Source: Chryseobacterium gleum
GTDB taxonomy: Bacteria > Bacteroidota > Bacteroidia > Flavobacteriales_D > Sanyastnellaceae
Length of the DNA: 64,000 nt
Assembly: GCA_945874695.1 (NCBI GenBank)
Contig: CAMCHP010000001.1
Span: forward strand, 60,633 to 124,632
Direction: 5' to 3'
The notes under the pieces were generated by a model. The model worked only from the letters and a program-made list of their open reading frames with translations, ran no database searches and was not told the origin of the DNA. Shown piece by piece: positions 15,575 to 24,841 of the stretch; position 1 is the first letter of the stretch; every line of letters starts with the position of its first letter. The translations under genes were made by a program, and so were the position numbers.

Positions 15575-17311
15575 TCAGTCAGTGTGGAGTAGCGCAGTTT
15601 GAAGCGCGTTCAAACGGCGATCGACATCCGCCCGAAGGGCGAGATAATCTCCATGAACATGTTTCACCACCGAAAAGTAAAACTTTATTTTGGGTTCTGT
15701 ACCTGACGGACGAGCTGTAACTAAACTTAAATCAGCCAGTTCGAATTGAATCACATTCGATTTGGGCAAATGAATTGGCGTTTCTTCGCCCGAAACAAGG
15801 TCACGGCGCAGTTGTGCCCGGTAGTCGCGTATAGCTACAACGGCCGAGCCTGCAAGGTGACTTGGCGGATTGTTCCGAAAGCCTTCCATCATCGTTTGAA
15901 TCGCCAAACTTCCCTCAAGCCCTTCCTTTTCCATGGAGACGAGCGACTCCCGGTACAAACCAAACTCCCGGTGAATCTGCTCTAGCAAATCTAAAACCGT
16001 CAGGCCGGCCTGCTTGCACCAGGCCACCATCTCAGCGATCATGCATGCAGCAGCAATGCCGTCTTTATCGCGCACAAAATCACCAATCATATAGCCATAA
16101 CTTTCTTCACCACCGGTGATAAACTGTTCGTTGGGCTCGCGATCTGCGATCAAACGGGCGAGGTGTTTGAATCCGGTCAAAGTATCATAACACGGCACAT
16201 CAAAACCCTTTGCAATGTGGCGTATCAGCTCCGTGGTCACGATGGTTTTACCAACAAATCCGTTGGCTGGTAGCCGTTGCTGCGCGTTCAAACGGCTCAG
16301 CTGATACCAAACAAGCAAGGTGCCTGTTTCATTACCATTTAAAAGTGTGTAATTTCCTTCGCGGGTGCGCACGGCAATGCCGACGCGATCGCAATCGGGG
16401 TCTGTACCCATCACGACCTCAGCCCCGCATACTGCAGCTTCTTCAATCGCCATAGCCAAAGCCGCGCCCTCTTCAGGGTTTGGCGATTTCACCGTCGGAA
16501 AGTCGCCATTGGGCTCCGCTTGACGAGCTACCACATGTACCTTTTCAAAGCCAATTAAAGCCAGAGCCTCGGGCAGTAGGGTGATTCCCGTCCCGTGCAA
16601 CGAAGTGTAAACCATGGGCATGGCACGTTGCGAAGCCAGTGTTCTGGGCTCCAAGACTTGTGCACGTACACAAGCTAAATACCGTTCATCAAGGTCTCGC
16701 CCTATCGGGCGGATGCGGGTAGGGTCACCGTTGCGTTTCACCGCCGCATAGCCGCTTAAGCTGCGCACCTCATCGGTAATTCCCTGATCATGCGGATCGG
16801 TGACCTGGCCCCCGTCACACCAATACACTTTATATCCGTTGTATTTGGGTGGATTGTGGCTCGCGGTAATCACTATGCCTCCGACACAGTTCAGTTCACG
16901 CACTGCGAAACTTAAAACGGGGGTCGGACGAAGCTCTTCAAACACGTGCACCACGAAACCATTGGCCGCAAAAACATCGGCTGCTACCTCTGTGAAAAAG
17001 CGACTGTTTCGTCGGCAATCATGCGCGATGGCTATGCCATGTTCGCCATCCCCGAATGCCTTGCGCAAATAGTTTGCAAACCCCTGTGTCGCTTGCGCCA
17101 CGGTGTATTCATTCATGCGATTGCTTCCATCGCCCATGATTCCGCGCAAACCGCCCGTGCCAAATTCGAGGTCGGTGTGGAAGGCCTCTACCCATTCGTC
17201 GCCGCCAGCGTTAAGCAAACGCGCAACGCGTTCTTGGGTGGCTAAATCATAAGGTGCTTTCAGCCATTCTTGCGCGCGTGATTGCGCGCGCTGTATTAGC
17301 GTTTCGTTCAT
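15575..17311 (-). CDS. Phosphoglucomutase/phosphomannomutase family phospho-sugar mutase
   Basis: A 578-residue alpha-D-phosphohexomutase. The phosphoserine loop is VITASHNPPKYNGYK, the metal-binding loop GTDPDCDRVG, the sugar loop GGEESYG and the phosphate loop RPSGTEPKIKFYF. It interconverts hexose 1- and 6-phosphates, feeding nucleotide-sugar synthesis; Glc versus Man preference is not certain. The frame opens upstream at 17353, but the ATG at 17311 gives the conserved N-terminus and leaves an 8-base gap after rmlD. It carries two hairpin repeats, at 15625 and 16699. The adjacent rmlD suggests a role in dTDP-rhamnose or surface polysaccharide supply. Confidence 0.92.
   Translation of the reverse strand: MNETLIQRAQSRAQEWLKAPYDLATQERVARLLNAGGDEWVEAFHTDLEFGTGGLRGIMGDGSNRMNEYTVAQATQGFANYLRKAFGDGEHGIAIAHDCRRNSRFFTEVAADVFAANGFVVHVFEELRPTPVLSFAVRELNCVGGIVITASHNPPKYNGYKVYWCDGGQVTDPHDQGITDEVRSLSGYAAVKRNGDPTRIRPIGRDLDERYLACVRAQVLEPRTLASQRAMPMVYTSLHGTGITLLPEALALIGFEKVHVVARQAEPNGDFPTVKSPNPEEGAALAMAIEEAAVCGAEVVMGTDPDCDRVGIAVRTREGNYTLLNGNETGTLLVWYQLSRLNAQQRLPANGFVGKTIVTTELIRHIAKGFDVPCYDTLTGFKHLARLIADREPNEQFITGGEESYGYMIGDFVRDKDGIAAACMIAEMVAWCKQAGLTVLDLLEQIHREFGLYRESLVSMEKEGLEGSLAIQTMMEGFRNNPPSHLAGSAVVAIRDYRAQLRRDLVSGEETPIHLPKSNVIQFELADLSLVTARPSGTEPKIKFYFSVVKHVHGDYLALRADVDRRLNALQTALLHTD
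15625..15640 (-). repeat. Dispersed hairpin repeat, near copy
   Basis: Minus strand: GCCC TTC GGGC GGATG, with a 3-base loop. Near the 3' end of the phosphosugar mutase gene; encodes ALRADV. Confidence 0.55.
16699..16715 (+). repeat. Dispersed hairpin repeat, strict copy
   Basis: GCCC TATC GGGC GGATG. On the strand opposite to the phosphosugar mutase gene, where it encodes RIRPIGRD. The 20 bases 16695-16714 recur at 37235 in dsbD. Confidence 0.75.
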
Positions 17312-17319
17312 CTGGATGC

Positions 17320-18168
17320 TTATGAAAGGCAAGTGCGCAGTGCCGCTTGCCATGTTGGAATGTGCGTATTGATTAATGCTGCGAAACGCGAAGCATCGAG
17401 TTTCGAGTAGGCCGGTCGCTTCACCGAAGAGGCGTAAGCAGATGTAGCTACGGGTGTAATTTCAGCTGTTGCACCTACAGCTTCGCGAATGGCCACTGCG
17501 AAATCATACCAGCTCGCTTCACCCCCTTGGCTGTAGTGGTACACCCCTCCTGGCAATTTCTGCGTGAGGCTCTGCGTGCAAAATTCAAACAAATGGTCAG
17601 CAAACGTTAAGGCACAGGTCGGACTCGCAACTTGATCATTGACCACCTTCACCGCTTCATTGGCCGCGAACTTGTGGAGCATCGTATTGAGAAAGTTCTT
17701 TGCATAAGGCGAATAGAGCCACGACAGGCGAATCACGAATGCTTCGGGGTGCTCGCGCAAAACATGTTGTTCGCCTTCGTATTTCGACCTTCCATAAACA
17801 GATGTTGGATTTGGCTGATCGCTTTCAAGGTAAGGCGCAGATTTCAATCCGTCAAAAACATAGTCGGTTGAAAAATGTACGAAAGGTAAGCGGTGCTCAG
17901 CCGCAATACGGGCACTTAAACCCGCTGCATCTCGATTCATTGCGAAGGCTTGATCGGGATGTATTTCAGCCAAATCTACAGCGGTATATGCCGCCGCATT
18001 CACGATCAGGTCGGGCATGTGCGTCTTGATGGCACGCTCCCAATCTGCTCGGCGCGTGATATCGAGTTGATCACGATCGAGCAACACCACGCTGCCTTCA
18101 AACCGCGCTCCGCGGTTGCGCAGCGCCTGCCCCAATTGTCCGCGACCACCGCTTACAAGTATCTTCAT
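17320..18168 (-). CDS. rmlD: dTDP-4-dehydrorhamnose reductase
   Basis: A 282-residue NAD(P)H-dependent short-chain reductase. The Rossmann fold starts with ILVSGGRGQLGQAL (GxxGxxG), followed by VNAAAYTAVDLAE, FSTDYVFDG and the catalytic YGRSKYEGE (YxxxK). It makes dTDP-L-rhamnose in the last step of the pathway, for cell-surface polysaccharide. It is the first gene of the leftward unit rmlD, phosphosugar mutase, hybrid kinase. RmlA, B and C are not in the window. The 210 bases upstream, before the divergent gene at 18379, contain no gene or clear promoter that I could identify. Confidence 0.94.
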   Translation of the reverse strand: MKILVSGGRGQLGQALRNRGARFEGSVVLLDRDQLDITRRADWERAIKTHMPDLIVNAAAYTAVDLAEIHPDQAFAMNRDAAGLSARIAAEHRLPFVHFSTDYVFDGLKSAPYLESDQPNPTSVYGRSKYEGEQHVLREHPEAFVIRLSWLYSPYAKNFLNTMLHKFAANEAVKVVNDQVASPTCALTFADHLFEFCTQSLTQKLPGGVYHYSQGGEASWYDFAVAIREAVGATAEITPVATSAYASSVKRPAYSKLDASRFAALINTHIPTWQAALRTCLS

Positions 18169-18378
18169 CGTTGCCTTGAATAGGCCGTGAAATTACGGTT
18201 TTCAAGTGAAACGCGCCACGCTGCAAGCGGCAATGCTTCAATTGCTTTGCGGCAAAATCTTACATCCATGTAGGCGGCTGACTGACACCCCTCGCATCGT
18301 TCGAAAACGTAAGAAGAGTAGATCAAACGCTGGTGCTCGCACGAGGTTTGATGCACGACACCTCAGCTCTCACGTGAA

Positions 18379-20085
18379 ATGACAAATATCTCATCGCGGC
18401 TTATTGCCACAGCATTCGCACGTCACATGCATATTACGGTATGCATTGGCTTGTTTTTCAGCGGATTGTTACTCATGGTCCAAACCAGTATTCAGCCCGT
18501 TCTGCTTTTGAGTTTCATCGCGCTTTCGTTCTTAAGTGTTGTTGTTTTGATTCAACGAAACATAACCACCTTCCCGATTTGGCTTTACTTGATTTTGTTT
18601 ATCGCCGTGTTTATTTCAGGATCAATCTTTACCCGTGAAAACGGCATGTCTTATTGGTATCCTGTGTTGGCGGCGCACCTGATGTTCAACCAACCAAAAA
18701 CACGAGAGCGTTTTTTAATCTTAGCACCTGGATCAGTTTTGTTTGTTGTACATCTGGCCCAGCCACACCATCAATTTGCACTTTTCACAACAACCACGGC
18801 TTTCACATTTGCCGTGACGGTGGTGGCCCTCTTGACCGGATTCATTTTGGTGGGCTTTCATGCCTCAAGGTTGCAACGCCTTTGGCAGGGCTATAAGATT
18901 CAATCTGAAGCCATGTCTGACTACTTAGCCTTGGTGCGTGAATCGTCGATTGTTTTGGCGCGGTTGCAATACGACGGTGAAGTGGTTGCAATGAACGAGC
19001 GTGCCGAGGCGCTTTTCTATGACGAAGCAAGCGACAGTTTGCACTACCCGATGGGCTTAGCAGCTGCAGTTGATCGTGCAATTCACACCAAAGCGGTTGT
19101 TTCATTCACCGAAACCTGCGGTGCCGTTCGTTATCAATTTCGTGTAATGCCCAGTGCAAACGACGAAACAGTAACCGTAATTGGAGAAGACCTCAGCGAT
19201 AATCGTACAGAAAGCCATCTTTCGAAGGTGTTGTTTAACGCCATCGAGTGCACGGCCGATGCGGCTATGATTGTTGATGCGCAATTGCTTATTCAATACA
19301 ACAATCGTGCAACTGCGACCATGCTCGGCTTTACTGACCCCGATCAGTTGCTCGGCACACCGTGGATCAATCTTTGGCCCGAAAACGAACGCGTGCGGTT
19401 GAAAACACGAATTTTGAACAAACTCAAAGTAAACACCACGTGGTGTGGGGTTATTTTCTGCCTTCGGCAGGATGGGCAGCGTGAACGCGTTGTGATGTCA
19501 CTCACCCGCATTGGCGATGGCAGTTTAATTTGCAAGCTATTCAGTCCAGACATTTTCGCCATAACCGAGGATGGCATACGGATGACCGACACAACCGACA
19601 GCCTCGACCGCGCGCCCAGCACATCGGGGAATAGGCCAGAACGCGATGAAGTCCCGATCAGTCCGTCGCCCCTGTTGGCAGAGCAGTTGCCCTTGCAGGT
19701 TTTGGTAGTCGATGATGATGAGATCAATCGGCAACTCGCCACATTTATGTTTGCGAAGATGGGTTACAGTGTTGATTTGGCTGAAAATGGCGCTGTGGCA
19801 TTGGCGCGTTGCCAAGTGACCCGGTACGATCTAATTCTGATGGATCTTCACATGCCGATCATGGGTGGATTGGAAGCAACGGCAGCCATCAAACGCATCC
19901 ACAACTACCAACCGACGGTTATTGCGGCCACTGCCGATCCCATCAAGAATTCATCCAACAGCCTGGCCCCGCATGGCATTGACGGCATACTTGTGAAGCC
20001 ATTTCGCACGTGTGAGCTTGAGGAGATCATCCGCCGGTTAGGCGCAAAACAAAACAACGCGACACAAGCGACACAACACGCATGA
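18379..20085 (+). CDS. Membrane protein with PAS domains and C-terminal receiver, no kinase domain
   Basis: A 568-residue protein. About six hydrophobic segments fill residues 15-162. Two PAS-like regions follow (about 180-270, VVAMNERAEALFYDE, and 280-390, ADAAMIVDAQLLIQYNN), then a low-complexity linker and a complete receiver domain (440-555): VLVVDDDEIN, phospho-Asp489 in ILMDLHMPIMGG and Lys540. No HisKA or HATPase motif is present between PAS and receiver, where a hybrid kinase would have them. It may be a phosphate acceptor or sink controlled from the membrane, or a kinase that lost its core. It is transcribed away from the rmlD operon. Confidence 0.8.
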   Translation: MTNISSRLIATAFARHMHITVCIGLFFSGLLLMVQTSIQPVLLLSFIALSFLSVVVLIQRNITTFPIWLYLILFIAVFISGSIFTRENGMSYWYPVLAAHLMFNQPKTRERFLILAPGSVLFVVHLAQPHHQFALFTTTTAFTFAVTVVALLTGFILVGFHASRLQRLWQGYKIQSEAMSDYLALVRESSIVLARLQYDGEVVAMNERAEALFYDEASDSLHYPMGLAAAVDRAIHTKAVVSFTETCGAVRYQFRVMPSANDETVTVIGEDLSDNRTESHLSKVLFNAIECTADAAMIVDAQLLIQYNNRATATMLGFTDPDQLLGTPWINLWPENERVRLKTRILNKLKVNTTWCGVIFCLRQDGQRERVVMSLTRIGDGSLICKLFSPDIFAITEDGIRMTDTTDSLDRAPSTSGNRPERDEVPISPSPLLAEQLPLQVLVVDDDEINRQLATFMFAKMGYSVDLAENGAVALARCQVTRYDLILMDLHMPIMGGLEATAAIKRIHNYQPTVIAATADPIKNSSNSLAPHGIDGILVKPFRTCELEEIIRRLGAKQNNATQATQHA

Positions 20086-20174
20086 GACCAGCCAATTGAA
20101 GAAATGCCTAACTTTGGCTAAACATCAATGGCATATTTATTGCTACATGTTGACATACACCAATTGTTGGCGCC

Positions 20175-20927
20175 ATGAAGCAGCTCATTCTATCCTTCGT
20201 TTTGCTCTTGGGCTTTGGCCTTTTTGCAGACGCTCAAATTATGCAGCCACCGCGTAACCAGCGCTGGGGCAATGCTTGGATGCACCCGAATTACCACCGC
20301 GCTCCGACCATCAGCGTTGGATTTGAAATTGCAGCACCTCGCAACGAATTCGATCGCAATTTTGAGGGGGTACCCGTAGGATTTGGCGCGCAATTTTTGA
20401 CCAATTCAGGACGCCGATCGCCCTTTGAATTTGGTTTGGGCTTTTCATGGTTGAGCCGCGGCTCAGCGAAAGAAGACGTATTCATTTACGAAGGCCTCGA
20501 CATTAACAACGAAGAGATTTTTTCGAAGGCACGCATGTCGGTGAACAGTAACATTTACACGTACAATGCCATCGCGCGCTTCAAGCCCTTGCTCGGGAAA
20601 GTGCAGCCCTATGTTGACGGTTTAGCGGGTGTGAGAAATTTCTCAACCACGACCATCATTCGTCCTGATGACAACACTGCCGACCCTATTAAAGAGCGTC
20701 AAACCCGTGATTTCGCGCTCACCTATGGTTGGGCGGCTGGCGTAAAAATTCGTTTAACGCAATCGCTGATGGTTGAAGGACGTTTTTCGAATTTGTTAGG
20801 CACTCAGGTGAAGTATGTTGACCGCACCACCATTGAGGTTGACCAAAACGGCACGGTGAATTTTGAAACGACATCAAGCCGAACCGACATGCACATTTAC
20901 CACCTTGGTATTTGTTTCGAGTTCTAG
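20175..20927 (+). CDS. Outer-membrane beta-barrel protein
   Basis: A 250-residue exported protein. It has a signal peptide (QLILSFVLLLGFGLFADAQ) and a mature part of alternating amphipathic strands with short turns, such as SVGFEIAAPRNEF, FEFGLGFSWLSRG, VQPYVDGLAGVR and YGWAAGVKIRL. It ends in the terminal aromatic CFEF expected for recognition by the BAM complex. This is the general eight-strand porin-like barrel of Bacteroidota; no ligand or function can be assigned. It stands alone 89 bases after the PAS-receiver gene and 51 bases before mfd, which has its own promoter. Confidence 0.8.
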   Translation: MKQLILSFVLLLGFGLFADAQIMQPPRNQRWGNAWMHPNYHRAPTISVGFEIAAPRNEFDRNFEGVPVGFGAQFLTNSGRRSPFEFGLGFSWLSRGSAKEDVFIYEGLDINNEEIFSKARMSVNSNIYTYNAIARFKPLLGKVQPYVDGLAGVRNFSTTTIIRPDDNTADPIKERQTRDFALTYGWAAGVKIRLTQSLMVEGRFSNLLGTQVKYVDRTTIEVDQNGTVNFETTSSRTDMHIYHLGICFEF

Positions 20928-20953
20928 TGAACACAGCCCACTGCGATTTGTAG

Positions 20954-20961
20954 TAGTTTTG
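20954..20961 (+). promoter_or_regulatory. -7 promoter element for mfd
   Basis: TAGTTTTG, a perfect TAnnTTTG match, 17 bases before the GTG start of mfd. Confidence 0.5.
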
Positions 20962-20978
20962 CACTCCAAATTGCTGCG

Positions 20979-23900
20979 GTGACCCTCGACGAGCTTAAAA
21001 ATATTTATCGCAACGATGCGCGTATGCGTGAGTTGGCTGAATGCATTGCCCCTTCGCAAGCCCGTGTTGCCTTGCGCGGCATTGTAGGCTCATCGATTAA
21101 CTTCATCGTTTCAGGCCTTCTAGACCCCTTGAAGCGGAGTCATGTTTTTGTACTCCGCGACAAAGAGGAAGCCGCCTATTTCTTGAATGATTTGGAGTGT
21201 TTGCTGCCGGGTTATGACATCTTGTTCTTTCCGCGATCGGCGCGAGTTCCCTACCAAACCGAGACCACAGAGAACGCCAACATCGCGATGCGTGCTGAGG
21301 TGCTGAACGCGCTCAATCAAGCCGATAAAAAGACGATTCTGGTGACCTTTCCTGAGGCCATGGCTGAAAAAGTCGTGGCACGTCAAACCCTCTCTGAACA
21401 TACCTTTGACATTCATTTAGGCGAAAAATTCACCCTCGATTTCATTGACGAGGTGATGCAAGAATATCGCTTTGAGAAAGTTGACTACGTGTATGAGCCC
21501 GGCCAGTACAGTGTACGCGGAGGCATCGTAGATATTTATTCATACAGCTTTGAGCAGCCTTATCGCATCGAGTTTTTTGGCGATGAGGTTGACTCGATTC
21601 GGAAATTTGACCCTGCCACGCAGCTCAGCACGGGCAAACTGGTAAAGGCGACCGTAGTACCCAACATCGGCAAGCAGATGTTGCAGGAGTCGCGCGTTGA
21701 TTTCCTCGACTTTATACAAGCTGGCACATTACTTTGGGTGCGAGACCTCGCGCATTGCGTTGCACATTTTGAGCAAAGTTTGACGCAGGCAGAGGCGCAT
21801 TATGCGAAGTTGGCATCGCTTTTGAATCACCTGCCACCTGACGAACTTTTCACCACGCCCGAGCAACTGAAGCGCAGTTTCGAATCGTTCGGTGTGGTTG
21901 AATTTGGGGGGCAGATTTTCTTCCCTGAAAGCCATGTTTTGACCTATAATATTATTCCGCAACCGAGCTTCAACAAAAACTTTGAATTGCTGGGTAATAA
22001 CTTGCGGCAGAACACCAAGCAAGGCTACCATGCCATCGTAACCGCCGGTCAACAGCGGCAAATTGAACGTTTGTATGACATCTTTGAAGACCGGCAAGAA
22101 GCGATTCCATTCACACCCATTTTGGTTGAGCTGAGTGAAGGTTTTGTGGATCCCGACCTGAAGGTTTTGTGTTATACAGACCATCAAATTTTTGAGCGTT
22201 ATCATCGCTTCAGGCTGAAAGAAGGTTTTCGAAAAAACAAAGAAGCACTCACCATCAAAGAGTTGATGAGCCTTGAGCCGGGCGACTTTGTGGTGCACAT
22301 TGACCACGGCATTGGTACCTTCAGTGGCTTGCAGAAAATTGATGTGAATGGGAAAGAGCAAGAAGCCATACGTTTGACTTACAAAGACGGTGACATCTTA
22401 TATGTATCGATTCACTCGCTGCACCGTATTTCAAAGTACTCAGGTAAAGAAGGAACGGCCCCTAGCATGAATCGTTTGGGCAGTCCGGCTTGGCAAAACA
22501 CCAAAAACAAAACCAAGAAGCGCGTTAAAGAAATCGCGTATGACTTGTTGAAACTGTATGCTTTGCGCAAGGCGAGCAAAGGATTTGCTTTCGCGCCCGA
22601 CACCTACCTTCAAAACGAGTTGGAAGCGTCGTTCATGTACGAAGACACCCCTGATCAGGAAAGCGCAACCAAAGCAGTAAAAGCCGACATGGAAAATGAG
22701 GCCCCTATGGATCGCTTGGTTTGCGGCGATGTAGGTTTCGGAAAAACAGAGGTCGCCATGCGCGCCGCGTTCAAAGCGGCAACCGACGGCAAGCAAGTCG
22801 CGGTATTGGTTCCAACAACGGTGCTTTCATTGCAGCACTATCGGAGCTTCAAGAACCGTTTTCGTGAGTTCCCGGTGAAGGTTGATTACCTGAATCGTTT
22901 CAAAACGGGGAATAAACTGAAAGCAACCTTAGACGGATTGCGTTCAGGGGCCATCGACATTGTGATAGGCACGCATAAACTGGTCGGTAAACAAGTTGAG
23001 TTCAAAGATTTGGGCCTGTTGATTATTGATGAAGAGCAAAAATTTGGTGTTGCCGTGAAAGACAAGCTCAAGACGCTTCGCGCGCATGTTGACACGCTGA
23101 CGTTAACCGCCACACCAATACCCCGCACCCTTCAATTCTCGTTGATGGGCGCGCGTGACTTGTCGATTATTAGCACCCCGCCGCCGAATCGGCACCCGGT
23201 TGAAACCATCTTATCATCGTTCAGTGAAGAGACCATTCGCGATGCGATCGTGTATGAGATCACACGTGGTGGTCAAGTGTATTTTATCCATAACCGTGTA
23301 CAGAACATTAAGGAAGTCACGGGCATGATTCAACGGCTTGTACCTGATGCCCGCGTCGGAATTGGGCACGGACAAATGACGGGCGAAGAAATTGAAGCTG
23401 CGATGACCAACTTCATGGATGGCACTTATGACGTTTTGGTCGCCACCACAATCGTGGAGTCGGGCATTGACATTCCGAATGCGAATACGATCATTATCAA
23501 CGACGCACAGAACTTCGGGTTGAGCGATTTGCATCAATTGCGTGGTCGGGTTGGTCGCAGCAATAAAAAGGCCTTTGCCTACCTCTTGGCCCCCCCTTTG
23601 CATTTGCTTCCGAATGAGTCGCGCAAACGTTTAGAGGCCATTGAGCAGTTCAGCGATTTGGGTAGCGGCATGAACATTGCCATGCGCGACCTCGACATTC
23701 GTGGAGCGGGTGATTTGCTGGGGGGCGAGCAAAGTGGCTTCATTACCGACATCGGATTTGACATGTATCATAAGATCTTGGAAGAAGCCATGCAAGAGCT
23801 GAAGATGGAGGAGTTTAAAGAACTTTACCATGAAGAGCTCGAGCGCAGCCAAGACTTTGTTGCAGAAACCGTGCTTGAAACTGACATGGCGCTGCTGATA

Positions 23901-24323
23901 CCCGACGACTATGTGAGTAGCATCAGCGAACGCATTCAATTGTACCGCAAGCTCGACGAAACGAATGATGAAGCTGCTTTGAAGGCTTTTCGGGCTGAGA
24001 TTCAAGATCGGTTTGGGCCAATTCCACAAGAAACGGAAGACCTTTTGGCATCGATCGAATTGCGTCGAATGGCCAATTCCATTGGATTTGAGAAGTTGAT
24101 TTTAAAGAATGGCAGTATGATCGGCTATTTTGTTGCCGACCAACAATCGCCTTATTATCAGAGTGCGAAGTTTACCCGTGTTTTGGAGTTCTTGAAACAC
24201 CATCATCATTTGGGTAAGATGTACGAGAAAAACAACAGTTTGCGGATGAGCTTCACCAAAGTACAGTGCATTGATGATGCGCGCGCGCTTTTGACGAAGA
24301 TGCTTGACCCCGTGCTCGCTTAA
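20979..24323 (+). CDS. mfd: Transcription-repair coupling factor
   Basis: A 1114-residue ATP-dependent DNA translocase that removes RNA polymerase stalled at lesions and recruits UvrA. Domains in order: UvrB-like N-terminal region (FPRSARVPYQTE), RNA-polymerase-interacting CarD-like domain (about 425-490, PGDFVVHIDHGIGTFSGL), RecG-like helicase lobes with Walker A GDVGFGKTE (about 585), DEEQ box (about 684), TATPIPRTL, RGRVGRSNKKAFAYLL, and a C-terminal TRCF domain. The start is GTG, 17 bases after a perfect -7 box. Length is typical. The stop overlaps the convergent lipoprotein gene by 4 bases. Confidence 0.97.
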   Translation: MTLDELKNIYRNDARMRELAECIAPSQARVALRGIVGSSINFIVSGLLDPLKRSHVFVLRDKEEAAYFLNDLECLLPGYDILFFPRSARVPYQTETTENANIAMRAEVLNALNQADKKTILVTFPEAMAEKVVARQTLSEHTFDIHLGEKFTLDFIDEVMQEYRFEKVDYVYEPGQYSVRGGIVDIYSYSFEQPYRIEFFGDEVDSIRKFDPATQLSTGKLVKATVVPNIGKQMLQESRVDFLDFIQAGTLLWVRDLAHCVAHFEQSLTQAEAHYAKLASLLNHLPPDELFTTPEQLKRSFESFGVVEFGGQIFFPESHVLTYNIIPQPSFNKNFELLGNNLRQNTKQGYHAIVTAGQQRQIERLYDIFEDRQEAIPFTPILVELSEGFVDPDLKVLCYTDHQIFERYHRFRLKEGFRKNKEALTIKELMSLEPGDFVVHIDHGIGTFSGLQKIDVNGKEQEAIRLTYKDGDILYVSIHSLHRISKYSGKEGTAPSMNRLGSPAWQNTKNKTKKRVKEIAYDLLKLYALRKASKGFAFAPDTYLQNELEASFMYEDTPDQESATKAVKADMENEAPMDRLVCGDVGFGKTEVAMRAAFKAATDGKQVAVLVPTTVLSLQHYRSFKNRFREFPVKVDYLNRFKTGNKLKATLDGLRSGAIDIVIGTHKLVGKQVEFKDLGLLIIDEEQKFGVAVKDKLKTLRAHVDTLTLTATPIPRTLQFSLMGARDLSIISTPPPNRHPVETILSSFSEETIRDAIVYEITRGGQVYFIHNRVQNIKEVTGMIQRLVPDARVGIGHGQMTGEEIEAAMTNFMDGTYDVLVATTIVESGIDIPNANTIIINDAQNFGLSDLHQLRGRVGRSNKKAFAYLLAPPLHLLPNESRKRLEAIEQFSDLGSGMNIAMRDLDIRGAGDLLGGEQSGFITDIGFDMYHKILEEAMQELKMEEFKELYHEELERSQDFVAETVLETDMALLIPDDYVSSISERIQLYRKLDETNDEAALKAFRAEIQDRFGPIPQETEDLLASIELRRMANSIGFEKLILKNGSMIGYFVADQQSPYYQSAKFTRVLEFLKHHHHLGKMYEKNNSLRMSFTKVQCIDDARALLTKMLDPVLA

Positions 24324-24841
24324 TCTTTAGGGAATTCGAGGCGGTAGGCGTTTCCAAACTCTGTTTGTGCGGCTTCAAAGCCTGCGTGCAGCGCTCGAAT
24401 GCGTTCAACTACCCGGCGTTCAACGGCAAAAGCTTCTTCTTGAACTTCTGAAGTGAATGCCGTATCGGGCAGCGAAATCAATTCGATGAGGCGGTTGTAG
24501 TCGCTTTCGACCAAATCATGATACGCCAAAAACAGCGCACGTGTAGCCCCAAGAAATGTGGAGTCTTCGTTGAACGGCCCCAATTGATCGAGCTCAGTAA
24601 GACCTTCATCGATGGTGGCCACGAGTGCGCTTTTGCGATCGTTCATTGACTCAAACTCGATATTGTTCAAGCTCGAGTCGAGGCTATTGATCGCTTCGAC
24701 GATTTTCGCCTGCCGGCGGATGATTTCATCGTTGTAAGCTGCGGCCTGTTCGGCCCGCGAGTCGCATCCGGAAACGGTAATTAGCGCAACAGCAATGACA
24801 AAGAGTGCATAGGCTGAAATGATGGGAAGTTTTTTCTTCAT
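24320..24841 (-). CDS. Coiled-coil lipoprotein of unknown function
   Basis: A 173-residue protein whose N-terminus (MKKKLPIISAYALFVIAVAL then ITVSGC) is a lipoprotein signal with Cys at about residue 27. The mature part is almost wholly helical and charged (NDEIIRRQAKIVEAINSLDSSL ends), probably a helical bundle or coiled coil facing the periplasm. An upstream start in the same frame (24904) would run into the kelch gene, so the ATG at 24841 is chosen; it overlaps that gene by 4 bases (ATGA). No family was recognised. Co-transcription with the kelch T9SS protein is the only functional hint. Confidence 0.75.
   Translation of the reverse strand: MKKKLPIISAYALFVIAVALITVSGCDSRAEQAAAYNDEIIRRQAKIVEAINSLDSSLNNIEFESMNDRKSALVATIDEGLTELDQLGPFNEDSTFLGATRALFLAYHDLVESDYNRLIELISLPDTAFTSEVQEEAFAVERRVVERIRALHAGFEAAQTEFGNAYRLEFPKD
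24707..24722 (+). repeat. Possible hairpin repeat, loose copy
   Basis: CGCC TGCC GGCG GATG; only three stem pairs remain if GGATG is kept. In the lipoprotein gene. May be chance. Confidence 0.3.

Noticed and set aside
18169..18378. tRNA or small RNA in the rmlD upstream gap
   Set aside because: No cloverleaf, T-loop GTTCGA-type pattern or terminator could be found.
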